NCBI GenBank assembly: GCA_023701005.1
Contig: JAMPXW010000001.1
Location: 99,769 to 143,842, forward strand
Origin: Burkholderiales bacterium
GTDB lineage: Bacteria; Patescibacteriota; Minisyncoccia; Phycocordibacterales; UBA9973
DNA: 44,074 nucleotides
Direction: 5' to 3'
Below, one piece after another: positions 35,918-44,074 of this stretch (its first letter is position 1; every line of letters begins with the position of its first letter). The notes below the pieces were generated by a model. The model did no database searches. It was given only the letters and a program-made list of their open reading frames with translations, and was not told the origin of the DNA. Both the position numbers and the translations under genes were made by a program.

Positions 35918-38341
35918 ATGAACAAAGATGTGGAAACAACACAAAAGACGATAGTTTTATTAGATTCTCATGCGATCATTCATCGAGCCTATCATGCTTT
36001 GCCCAAGTTTTTATCTTCAAAAGGTGAGCCGACTGGTGCTTTGTATGGTCTTTCTAGTATGTTGATGAAAATAATCACCGATTTAAAGCCTGATTATATC
36101 GTTGCTTGTTATGATTTGCCACAGAAAACTTTTAGACATGAAGCGTATGATGGATATAAAGCAGGCAGAGCTAAGACAGAAGATGCATTGATTTTACAGT
36201 TGAAAAATTCCAGACAAATTTTTGAAGCTTTTAATATTCCGATGTATGATGCTCCAGGCTTTGAAGCTGATGATGTTTTGGGAACAATTGTAGAAAAATT
36301 AAAAAACAATAAGGACATAAACATAATAATAGCTTCGGGCGACATGGATACGATGCAACTTATCGATGGAGGAAAAGTAAAAGTATATACTTTGAAAAAG
36401 GGGATCAACGATACGATTTTATATGATGAAGAAAAAGTTTTTGAAAGATTTAATTTTAAACCTAAGCTTTTACCAGATTATAAGGGGTTGAGGGGTGACC
36501 CATCAGATAATATTATAGGCATAAAAGGTATTGGAGAAAAGACAGCCACGACTTTGATATCAAATTTTGGAACGATAGAAGAAATATATAAACAAATCAA
36601 AAACGATGAGAAGGTTTTTTCAAAGATTGGGATTTCTCCTAGAATAATAGAACTTATAAAAAACAACGAAGAAGAAGCTTTGTTTTCAAAAACTTTAGCA
36701 AAGATAAGGACAGACGCGCCAGTTGATTTTAAAATTCCAGAAAAAACTTTTTGGGAGAATGCAGATTTAAAGAAAATGGAAGACATGTTTGCTACTTTTG
36801 AATTTAGAAGTTTGTATTCAAGATTAAAAATTTTTTTTGATGGGAAATTGGAGAAAGAAAGTTTTGGAGCTGGTCTGGCCGGGGTGGGGGACCCGGGGAA
36901 TCGAGGACCCGAGAAAATTTTGCTTTCTCCAATTTCCCCAGCGAGACTCCAAGAAACAGCTATTGCTCTTTGGATTTTAAATTCAGATATAACTAATCCT
37001 TCTTTGGATGATATTTTGCATTATGCAAAAACATCTTCTTTTGAAGAAGCTGAAAAATATATTTTCAGACAATTAAAAGAGAAAGGCCTGGAAAAGGTTT
37101 ATGAAGAAATAGAAAAACCCATAATTCATATAGTTAAAAACATGCAAGATTATGGAATTCTTATAGATAAAAGTTATTTTGAGAAATTATCCAAAGAATA
37201 TCATGAAGAATTAGATAAATTAACAGAAAAAATTTACAAGATTGCAGGCGCAGAGTTTAATATAAATTCACCCAAACAATTAGGTGAAATTCTTTTTGAT
37301 AAAATGGGAATGAAGTCTAGTAAAAAGAAGAATGCCAGTGGTTCTTTCTCTACGAAAGTTTCTGTGTTGGAAGAGCTAGAAGAAGATAACCCGATTATAA
37401 AAGAAATACTTGCGTATCGAGAATTACAAAAATTGCTCTCGACTTATATTGATGTTATCCCTTTTATGGCGGGAGAGGATGGAAGGTTGCATGCTAAATT
37501 TTTACAAAATGGCACGACAACAGGCAGATTTTCTTCACAAGATCCAAATTTACAAAATTTACCAATCAAAACAGAACTTGGTAAAAAAATAAGAAATGGT
37601 TTTATCGCAGGCAAAGGAAACAAACTTGCAGCTTTTGATTATTCACAGATAGAATTGAGAGTTGCTGCCATACTATCTCAAGATGTAAAGATGACACAGA
37701 TATTTCGTGAGGGGAAAGATATTCATACAGGAGTGGCATCTTTTGTATTTAATGTTCCTCAAGATAAGGTAGATGGTGAGATGCGTCGCAAAGCGAAAGT
37801 TATAAATTTTGGAATAATTTATGGCATGGGTGTCTCTTCTTTAAGAAAAAGTTTGGGAGGCGACAGAAAAGAAGCACAAAAATTTTATGATAATTATTTT
37901 AATCAATTTTCTGGTGTACGTGAATATTTAGAAAGTGTCAAAGTCTTTGCAATGAAAAATTCTTATACAGAGACATTATTTGGGAGACGCAGATTTTTTC
38001 CTAATATAAATTCCAGAATTCCTTTTTTAAAGAATATGGCAGAAAGAACAGCTACTAATGCTCCGATTCAAGGTACAGCGACAGCCGATATTATAAAGTT
38101 AGCTATAAGATTTTCGGAAGAAGATTTGAGAGAAGCAAACCTACTAGACAGAGTACACCTAGTTCTACAGATACATGATGAATTAGTGTATGAGATAGAT
38201 GAAAATATATTACCAAAAGCTGAAGAAATTATTAAAAATGCTATGCAGAATGTACTAGAAAGATCTTATTTAAAATACAAAACAGACATTCCTTTATTGG
38301 TCCATTTAGGATCAGGGGCCAACTTGGGGGAAGTAAAATAG
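35918..38341 (+). CDS. polA: DNA polymerase I with an in-frame palindromic insertion
   Basis: 5' nuclease (LLDSHAIIHRAYHALP, EADDVLGTI, GDPSDNIIGIKGIGEKTA); polymerase (TTGRFSSQDPNLQNLPI, AFDYSQIELRVAAILS, RRKAKVINFGIIYGMG, QIHDELVYEI). Confidence 0.96.
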   Translation: MNKDVETTQKTIVLLDSHAIIHRAYHALPKFLSSKGEPTGALYGLSSMLMKIITDLKPDYIVACYDLPQKTFRHEAYDGYKAGRAKTEDALILQLKNSRQIFEAFNIPMYDAPGFEADDVLGTIVEKLKNNKDINIIIASGDMDTMQLIDGGKVKVYTLKKGINDTILYDEEKVFERFNFKPKLLPDYKGLRGDPSDNIIGIKGIGEKTATTLISNFGTIEEIYKQIKNDEKVFSKIGISPRIIELIKNNEEEALFSKTLAKIRTDAPVDFKIPEKTFWENADLKKMEDMFATFEFRSLYSRLKIFFDGKLEKESFGAGLAGVGDPGNRGPEKILLSPISPARLQETAIALWILNSDITNPSLDDILHYAKTSSFEEAEKYIFRQLKEKGLEKVYEEIEKPIIHIVKNMQDYGILIDKSYFEKLSKEYHEELDKLTEKIYKIAGAEFNINSPKQLGEILFDKMGMKSSKKKNASGSFSTKVSVLEELEEDNPIIKEILAYRELQKLLSTYIDVIPFMAGEDGRLHAKFLQNGTTTGRFSSQDPNLQNLPIKTELGKKIRNGFIAGKGNKLAAFDYSQIELRVAAILSQDVKMTQIFREGKDIHTGVASFVFNVPQDKVDGEMRRKAKVINFGIIYGMGVSSLRKSLGGDRKEAQKFYDNYFNQFSGVREYLESVKVFAMKNSYTETLFGRRRFFPNINSRIPFLKNMAERTATNAPIQGTATADIIKLAIRFSEEDLREANLLDRVHLVLQIHDELVYEIDENILPKAEEIIKNAMQNVLERSYLKYKTDIPLLVHLGSGANLGEVK
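36842..36938. repeat. Palindromic in-frame insertion, family A copy 2 (opposite orientation), inside polA
   Basis: Outer arms gggaaattggagaaag (36842-36857) / ctttctccaatttccc (36923-36938), 16 bp perfect. Core 36862-36917 is the reverse complement of the uvrD family A core. Encodes SFGAGLAGVGDPGNRGPEKIL. Confidence 0.9.
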
Positions 38342-38367
38342 GTTGTTTTTTGTGATATAATGAACTT

Positions 38368-38856
38368 ATGGAATTAGTTGGAAACGAACAAAATATACAG
38401 GATAAAAATATTCATAAAAATAAGGTTCATAAAGTATTAGCCCATTCATACTTGTCTTTCTTTTTGTTATTTTTAGTCGGCATGTTTTTGGATTTTATTT
38501 TTCCACTCAAGATTTTTAATGGAAGTAATTTGATGTTTATTGGTGTTGTTTTGTTAATTTGTGGAACTTTTTTAATATTTTGGGCACAAAGATCTTCTTT
38601 AAAATTACAAAAGGAAAATATGACAAAAGATGTTTTTTATCGTGGTCCGTATCGTTATACCAGAAGTCCAACGCACTATGGTTTATTTTTTTTAATGTTG
38701 GGTTTTGGTTTTACCGCCAATGCTTTGTTTATGGTTTTATTTTCTGTATTTTCATTTTTTATCACCAAATTTGTGTTTATTAAAAAACAAGAAAAAATAT
38801 TAGAAGAAAAGTATGGATCTCCTTATATTGAATACAAGAAATTAGTAAGATTTTAA
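38368..38856 (+). CDS. Isoprenylcysteine carboxyl methyltransferase / PEMT-like membrane methyltransferase
   Basis: VFYRGPYRYTRSPTHYGLFFLMLGFGF...EKILEEKYGSPYIEYKKLVRF with multiple TMs. Confidence 0.8.
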   Translation: MELVGNEQNIQDKNIHKNKVHKVLAHSYLSFFLLFLVGMFLDFIFPLKIFNGSNLMFIGVVLLICGTFLIFWAQRSSLKLQKENMTKDVFYRGPYRYTRSPTHYGLFFLMLGFGFTANALFMVLFSVFSFFITKFVFIKKQEKILEEKYGSPYIEYKKLVRF

Positions 38857-38858
38857 TT

Positions 38859-39506
38859 ATGATATATCTTTTTTGTGGGGATGATGTAAAAAAGAAACAC
38901 GATAATTACGAAAAATTTATAAAATCTATATCCCCAGATATGGAAGTTTTTTTTATTGGTAAAAATGATTTTAATCCTATTCAGATAGAAAGTTTTTATT
39001 CCGGTTCTGGTTTGTTTTTTAAAAAATGTGTAGTTGTTTTTACTAATATATTTGAGAGAGAAGAAACACTTAAATTTATTTTAGAAAAATTAGATTTAAT
39101 AAAACAATCAGATAATGATTTTGTTTTTTTGGAAAGCAAGATAAACAAAGCAACATTAGAAGCTTTTAAAAAAATTGAAGCAGATATAAGTAATTTTGAA
39201 CTTTCAAAAGAGAAAAAAGAGAAATATAATAATTTTTTATTAGCAGATGCTTTTTCTCAAAGAGATAAGCTTCATTTGTGGATATATTTTAGACAAGCTA
39301 TGAATGTGGGGGTGGGCATGGAAGAACTAATTGGTGTTTTGTTTTGGAAAGCAAAAGATATGATTTTGAAAAATAATTTTAATAAATTTTCTGAAGAAGA
39401 ACTTCAAAATTTTGTCACTAAGATTTCTTATTTATTACCTGAAGCTAGAAAAGAAGGCAGGGATGCAGAAGTAGTATTTGAGCAGTTTTTGCTTGAGGTT
39501 TTTTAA
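38859..39506 (+). CDS. DNA polymerase III delta subunit-like (HolA-like), short
   Basis: MIYLFCGDDVKKKHDNYEKFI...SGSGLFFKKCVVVFTNIFER...WIYFRQAMNVGVGMEELIGVLFWKAKDMIL. Confidence 0.6.
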   Translation: MIYLFCGDDVKKKHDNYEKFIKSISPDMEVFFIGKNDFNPIQIESFYSGSGLFFKKCVVVFTNIFEREETLKFILEKLDLIKQSDNDFVFLESKINKATLEAFKKIEADISNFELSKEKKEKYNNFLLADAFSQRDKLHLWIYFRQAMNVGVGMEELIGVLFWKAKDMILKNNFNKFSEEELQNFVTKISYLLPEARKEGRDAEVVFEQFLLEVF

Positions 39507-39539
39507 AAATCTGTTATTATAACAAAGTCATATAAAAAT

Positions 39540-39612
39540 GCGCCCGTAGCTCAGCTGGTAGAGCAGATCCCTTTTAAGGATAAGGTCCTCGGTTCGATCC
39601 CGAGCGGGCGCA
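39540..39612 (+). tRNA. tRNA-Lys (anticodon TTT), no encoded CCA
   Basis: Cloverleaf: gcgcccg/cgggcgc acceptor, D-arm gctcagctggtagagc, anticodon loop CTTTTAA, T-arm ctcggttcgatcccgag; discriminator A followed by CAA. Confidence 0.95.
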
Positions 39613-39634
39613 CAACATAAATTTATTTCTACTA

Positions 39635-41881
39635 ATGTTATCTAAAAATATATTTAAATTGCATAGCCCTTTTAAGCCAGCAGGCGATCAACCCAAGGCT
39701 ATTTCAGAGATTTTAAGTGGATTAAATAAGGGTATAAATAGACAAACCTTAGTGGGAGCCACAGGAACTGGTAAGACTTTTACCATGGCTAACGTGATAG
39801 AAAAATATAATAAACCTACTTTAGTGATAGCACATAATAAAACCTTGGCAGCCCAATTAGCTTCTGAGTTTAGAGAATTTTTCCCAGATGCAGCAGTACA
39901 TTATTTTGTATCTTATTATGATTATTATCAGCCAGAAGCTTACATGCCGGCATCAGATACATATATTGAAAAAGATTTAAAAATAAATAAAGAAATAGAT
40001 AGACTTAGACATGCCACTACACAGGCCTTACTCACGAGACGTGATGTAATAATAGTTGCCTCAGTTTCTTGTATATATGGTTTGGGTAGTCCTTCAGAAT
40101 ATGAAAAAGTTAATTTAAAACTTAATGTTGGAATGAAAATTGATCGAATGACTTTAATGAAAAAATTAATTGGTATTCATTTTGAAAGGACAAATGCAGA
40201 TTTAAATCCAGGGCAATTTCGTTCTATTGGTTCTATCGTTTCTTTTATGCCTGTTTCTGAGATGATGATGTATCAGATTGATATATTAAATGGAATAATT
40301 TCAAGAATTAGAAAAATAGATCCAGTTTCTTCTAAAATAATTAAAGAGGAAAATAATATTTTTGTTTTTCCTGCGAAACATTTTATTACTGAAGATGTAA
40401 AAAAGAAAAAAGCTTTGGTTGAAATAAAAAAAGAATTAACAAAACAGTTAAAGAAATTTGAGAAAGAAGGGAAATTATTAGAAGCAGAAAGAATAAAGAG
40501 AAGAACAAATTATGATTTATCAATGATAAAAGAAGTTGGATATTGTAGTGGTATAGAAAATTATTCTAGATATTTATCTGGTAAAAAAGAAGGAGAACCA
40601 CCAGAGACATTACTTTCTTATTTTCCGTTTTCCCCGAAGCCTGGCTTAGGGGCAGATGGGAAAAAACAAAAGGCCCTAAGCCAGGCTTCGGGGGAAATTC
40701 CTGATTTTCTGACTATAATTGATGAATCACATGTTACATTACCACAACTTCAAGGTATGTATGCAGGAGATGCCTCACGTAAAAAAACTCTTATAGATTA
40801 TGGTTTTCGTTTGCCTTCAGCAAGAGACAATAGGCCTTTAAAATATGAAGAATTTAAAGAAAGAATAGGGCCTGTTGTGTATACTAGTGCTACTCCAGGA
40901 AATGAAGAAAAAACGGAAAGTGGAAAGTTAATAGAACAGATTATTCGTCCGACTGGTCTTGTAGATCCAGAAATAATAGTGAGACCTGTTAGTGAAAATT
41001 CTCCTCTTGAGAAGTACCCTTTAGGGGGAGGTGGACAAATTATCCACCCCGATACAAGCATCACCCATCAAGAGGGGAATAAGTACCCTGGGCAGATACA
41101 GGATTTTATAAAAGAAACAGAAAAGACAATCAAAAAAGGTTTTCGTGTTTTGGCTACAACTTTGACTAAAAGAATGGCAGAAGATTTGTCTGTATACTTA
41201 AAAGAGAAACATATAAAAGCAGAATATTTACATAGTGATATAAAGACGATAGATAGAATAAAAATTTTGACAAAATTTAGAAGAGGGGAATTCGATATAT
41301 TGGTAGGAGTTAATCTTTTGCGTGAAGGACTTGATCTTCCGGAAGTTGCCTTAATTGGAATTTTGGATGCCGACAAAGAAGGATTTCTTAGATCGGAAAC
41401 ATCTTTGATACAAACCATAGGAAGAGCTGCTCGTAATAGTGAAGGAAAGGTTATTCTTTATGCAGACAACATTACGGGTTCTATGAAAAGAGCAATAGAA
41501 GAGACTACGCGTCGTAGAGATATTCAGTTGGTTTATAATAAAAAGAATGGGATCACTCCGAAAACTATTTTGAAAAATATTAAAGACATAACACAGGAAA
41601 TGGAGAGTGAACATGGCAAGGCTGTAAATACAGAATTAGAATTAGATATTGAATTGTTCAAGAAAGTGTTTACAAAAGAAAAGAGTAATAAAGGTAAAAA
41701 TGAATCTGATTCTATAAAAAATATTTTCATTTCAGATGAAGAAAGAAATAAGATGGTTTATGAAAAGATAATAAAGATGAAAGAGAAAGAAATGAATAGG
41801 GCTGTGAAAGAATTAGATTTTGAGACAGCAGCTATTTTGAGAGATGAAATAATTGTATTAAAAGATAAAATGGATAGATAA
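39635..41881 (+). CDS. uvrB: Excinuclease ABC subunit B with two in-frame palindromic insertions
   Basis: [90 protein letters not shown]. Confidence 0.97.
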   Translation: MLSKNIFKLHSPFKPAGDQPKAISEILSGLNKGINRQTLVGATGTGKTFTMANVIEKYNKPTLVIAHNKTLAAQLASEFREFFPDAAVHYFVSYYDYYQPEAYMPASDTYIEKDLKINKEIDRLRHATTQALLTRRDVIIVASVSCIYGLGSPSEYEKVNLKLNVGMKIDRMTLMKKLIGIHFERTNADLNPGQFRSIGSIVSFMPVSEMMMYQIDILNGIISRIRKIDPVSSKIIKEENNIFVFPAKHFITEDVKKKKALVEIKKELTKQLKKFEKEGKLLEAERIKRRTNYDLSMIKEVGYCSGIENYSRYLSGKKEGEPPETLLSYFPFSPKPGLGADGKKQKALSQASGEIPDFLTIIDESHVTLPQLQGMYAGDASRKKTLIDYGFRLPSARDNRPLKYEEFKERIGPVVYTSATPGNEEKTESGKLIEQIIRPTGLVDPEIIVRPVSENSPLEKYPLGGGGQIIHPDTSITHQEGNKYPGQIQDFIKETEKTIKKGFRVLATTLTKRMAEDLSVYLKEKHIKAEYLHSDIKTIDRIKILTKFRRGEFDILVGVNLLREGLDLPEVALIGILDADKEGFLRSETSLIQTIGRAARNSEGKVILYADNITGSMKRAIEETTRRRDIQLVYNKKNGITPKTILKNIKDITQEMESEHGKAVNTELELDIELFKKVFTKEKSNKGKNESDSIKNIFISDEERNKMVYEKIIKMKEKEMNRAVKELDFETAAILRDEIIVLKDKMDR
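40632..40693. repeat. Perfect 20-bp inverted repeat with 22-nt loop (orphan family D) inserted in frame in uvrB
   Basis: ccccgaagcctggcttaggg (40632-40651) / ccctaagccaggcttcgggg (40674-40693). Encodes [25 protein letters not shown] between YFP and [10 protein letters not shown]. Confidence 0.93.
40998..41080. repeat. Palindromic in-frame insertion, family C copy, inside uvrB
   Basis: Arms attctcctcttga (40998-41010) / tcaagaggggaat (41068-41080), 12/13; inner ggtgga/tccacc. Matches the reverse complement of the intergenic element 22496-22584. Confidence 0.92.
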
Positions 41882-41883
41882 AA

Positions 41884-44074
41884 ATGAAAAATGAGAAAAA
41901 TATAGACAAAATAATAGTAAAGGGTGCTAGGACACACAATTTAAAGGATATAAATGTAGAGATGCCAAGAAATAAAATGGTTGTCATTACTGGCGTTTCT
42001 GGTTCTGGTAAATCATCTTTGGCTTTTGATACTATTTTTGCTGAAGGACAGAGAAGATATGTAGAATCTTTATCTTCTTATGCTAGGCAGTTTTTGAATC
42101 AAATGCCGAAGCCAGATGTGGATGAAATAACGGGACTTTCTCCTGCTATATCTATTGATCAGAAATCTCGTTCCAACAACCCACGTTCCACTGTCGCCAC
42201 CATCACAGAGATTTATGATTATTTGAGAGTTATGTATGCCCGCATTGGGCATCCGCATTGCCCTTTGTGTGGAGAGGAAATAAAGAAACTTTCTAATGAA
42301 GAAATATTAAATTTTATTTTCGATAAAATAAAAACAATTAACAAAGGTAAGAAAAATAAAAAGTCGGTAATGGGCGTAGAATGGGATGAAACAGAAATAA
42401 AAATATTTTCACCAATTGTGCGTGGACGTAAGGGTGAATATTATCAACTTCTGTATGATTTGTTGAGCAAGGGTTTTTCAGAAATTCGTTTAGATGGAAA
42501 TATAAAAAAACTTCGTGAGCAAATAATTTTATCTAAAAACAAAGCACACAATATTGATATTTTAGTAGACCGTTTTTTAGTTCATGAATTTTCTAACAAC
42601 AAAGAAGCTGCTAGGGTTAGATTGTCTGAAGCCACAGAAAGAGCATTGCTTGAATCAGATGGATTAGTGACAGTTTCTTTCGAAGGAGAAGAATTCACCA
42701 TGTCTTCAAGATTTGCTTGTAAAAATGATGGCTTTTCTTTTCCAGAAATAGAGCCCAGGCTTTTTTCTTTTAATTCTCCTTATGGAGCTTGTGAAGTTTG
42801 CCATGGGTTAGGATCGAAACATTTTCTAGGAGAAGAACCTTGCGATGCTTGTAAAGGAGCAAGACTTAGGAGAGAAGCTTTGAATGTTTTTATTAGTTCA
42901 GGGCAGAAACGCAAAAATATTTTAGAGATTAGTTCTCTTTCTATAGAAGAAGCGGCGGAATTTTTTAAGAGTTTAAAGCTATCAGAACAAGAAAAAGAAA
43001 TTTCTTTCCCTGTTGTTAAGGAGATAGAAGCGAGACTTCAGTTTATGTTAAATGTTGGATTAGATTATTTACAACTTTCTCGTAAAGCAAATACTCTTTC
43101 TGGAGGGGAAGCACAACGCATCAGACTAGCATCACAATTGGGATCGAGGCTTGTAGGGGCTTTGTATGTATTAGATGAACCTACGATAGGCTTACATCAA
43201 CGCGACAATGATAGATTGATCAAGACACTAGAAAATCTTCGTGATTTGGGAAATACTATTTTGATTGTTGAACACGATGAAGATACTATTTACGCATCAG
43301 ATTATATTGTAGATATTGGTCCAAAGGCAGGAGTTCATGGCGGAGAAGTCGTCGTTTCTGGTTATTTAGATGATTTGCTTACTGCGAAAAAGAACACAAA
43401 CAATTCTAGGACATTGGCTTTTTTAAGAGAAGAAGAAAAAATTACAATTCCAGAAAAAAGACGTCAATCTAAAGGAATTTTAAAAGTAGTTGGTGGAAAA
43501 ATTTTTAATATTAAAAATTTAAACGTAGAAATTCCTTTAGGTGTTATGACTTCTGTCACAGGTGTTTCAGGATCGGGTAAAAGTTCTTTAATGTATGAGA
43601 TTTTGTATAAAAATTTACAAGGAAGATTGGAAAGAAAATACAGGACAGCACAAATATTTAATTGTGCTTCTTTTTCTGGCACTGAATATTTATCAAGAGT
43701 AATTTTGATTGATCAGTCTCCGATAGGCAGGACGCCGCGTTCAAATATAATGACTTACACTGGAGCTTTTACTCATATTCGTGATTTGTTTGCTGCCACA
43801 GAAGAGGCAAGATTACGCGGATGGAAATCTAATCGTTTCTCTTTTAATGTTAAAGGTGGACGTTGTGAATCTTGTGAGGGTAATGGGCAGATTGCTGTTG
43901 AAATGCATTTTTTACCTACAGTGTATGTGACTTGCGATGTTTGTAATGGTAAAAGATTTGATAAAGAAACACTCACAGTCAAATATAAAAAGAAAAATAT
44001 ACATGAAGTTCTTCATATGACAGTTGAAGAGGGTTTAACATTTTTTAAAGATATTCCAGCTATATATGATCGCT
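41884..44074 (+). CDS. uvrA: Excinuclease ABC subunit A (3' truncated by window end)
   Basis: Not in the ORF track because it has no stop. Translates [71 protein letters not shown]...; CPLCGEE zinc-binding; [38 protein letters not shown]. Confidence 0.97.
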   Translation, partial: MKNEKNIDKIIVKGARTHNLKDINVEMPRNKMVVITGVSGSGKSSLAFDTIFAEGQRRYVESLSSYARQFLNQMPKPDVDEITGLSPAISIDQKSRSNNPRSTVATITEIYDYLRVMYARIGHPHCPLCGEEIKKLSNEEILNFIFDKIKTINKGKKNKKSVMGVEWDETEIKIFSPIVRGRKGEYYQLLYDLLSKGFSEIRLDGNIKKLREQIILSKNKAHNIDILVDRFLVHEFSNNKEAARVRLSEATERALLESDGLVTVSFEGEEFTMSSRFACKNDGFSFPEIEPRLFSFNSPYGACEVCHGLGSKHFLGEEPCDACKGARLRREALNVFISSGQKRKNILEISSLSIEEAAEFFKSLKLSEQEKEISFPVVKEIEARLQFMLNVGLDYLQLSRKANTLSGGEAQRIRLASQLGSRLVGALYVLDEPTIGLHQRDNDRLIKTLENLRDLGNTILIVEHDEDTIYASDYIVDIGPKAGVHGGEVVVSGYLDDLLTAKKNTNNSRTLAFLREEEKITIPEKRRQSKGILKVVGGKIFNIKNLNVEIPLGVMTSVTGVSGSGKSSLMYEILYKNLQGRLERKYRTAQIFNCASFSGTEYLSRVILIDQSPIGRTPRSNIMTYTGAFTHIRDLFAATEEARLRGWKSNRFSFNVKGGRCESCEGNGQIAVEMHFLPTVYVTCDVCNGKRFDKETLTVKYKKKNIHEVLHMTVEEGLTFFKDIPAIYDR

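Noticed and set aside
2879-41080. CRISPR array interpretation of the palindromic repeats
   Set aside because: Copies are dispersed, not regularly spaced, belong to different families and lie within genes; no cas genes seen.
2879-41080. Self-splicing intron or intein interpretation of the insertions
   Set aside because: Inserts are only about 70-100 bp, lack intein/endonuclease motifs and are too short for group I/II introns; frame is open throughout.

Overview
AT-rich window, about 44 kb, that looks like a Candidate Phyla Radiation / Patescibacteria (Parcubacteria-like) chromosome around the replication origin. The lineage is inferred from gene content and protein style and was not tested. 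From left to right it contains: a large helical protein cut by the window start; uvrD/pcrA; rsmA; a type IV secretion (T4SS)-like locus (several secreted or membrane proteins, a VirB6/TrbL-like protein, PrgI family, TraC-like, VirB4 ATPase, and a VirB2-like/VirB1-like fusion); the canonical origin block jag-yidC-yidD-rnpA-rpmH (minus) / dnaA-dnaN (plus) with DnaA-box-like sites; a class A PBP; tyrS; ruvC-yebC-ruvB; a probable structured ncRNA (6S-like architecture); a pilB/gspE-type ATPase; polA; an isoprenylcysteine methyltransferase-like protein; a holA-like protein; tRNA-Lys(TTT); uvrB; and uvrA (cut by the window end). The most interesting signal is a set of GC-rich palindromic repeat elements, each about 70-100 bp. 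They belong to at least three sequence families plus one orphan hairpin. Six sit IN FRAME inside conserved DNA-repair, replication or rRNA-modification genes: two in uvrD, one in rsmA, one in polA and two in uvrB. One more lies exactly between two convergent stop codons, and a diverged one lies between uvrD and rsmA. Copies of a family share a core (for example 55/60 identical bases between uvrD and rsmA, by my manual alignment). In families A and B the outer arms differ at every locus yet remain mutually complementary. This resembles the in-frame Rickettsia palindromic elements in concept, but here with locus-matched outer stems. I could not search any database, so novelty is unverified.
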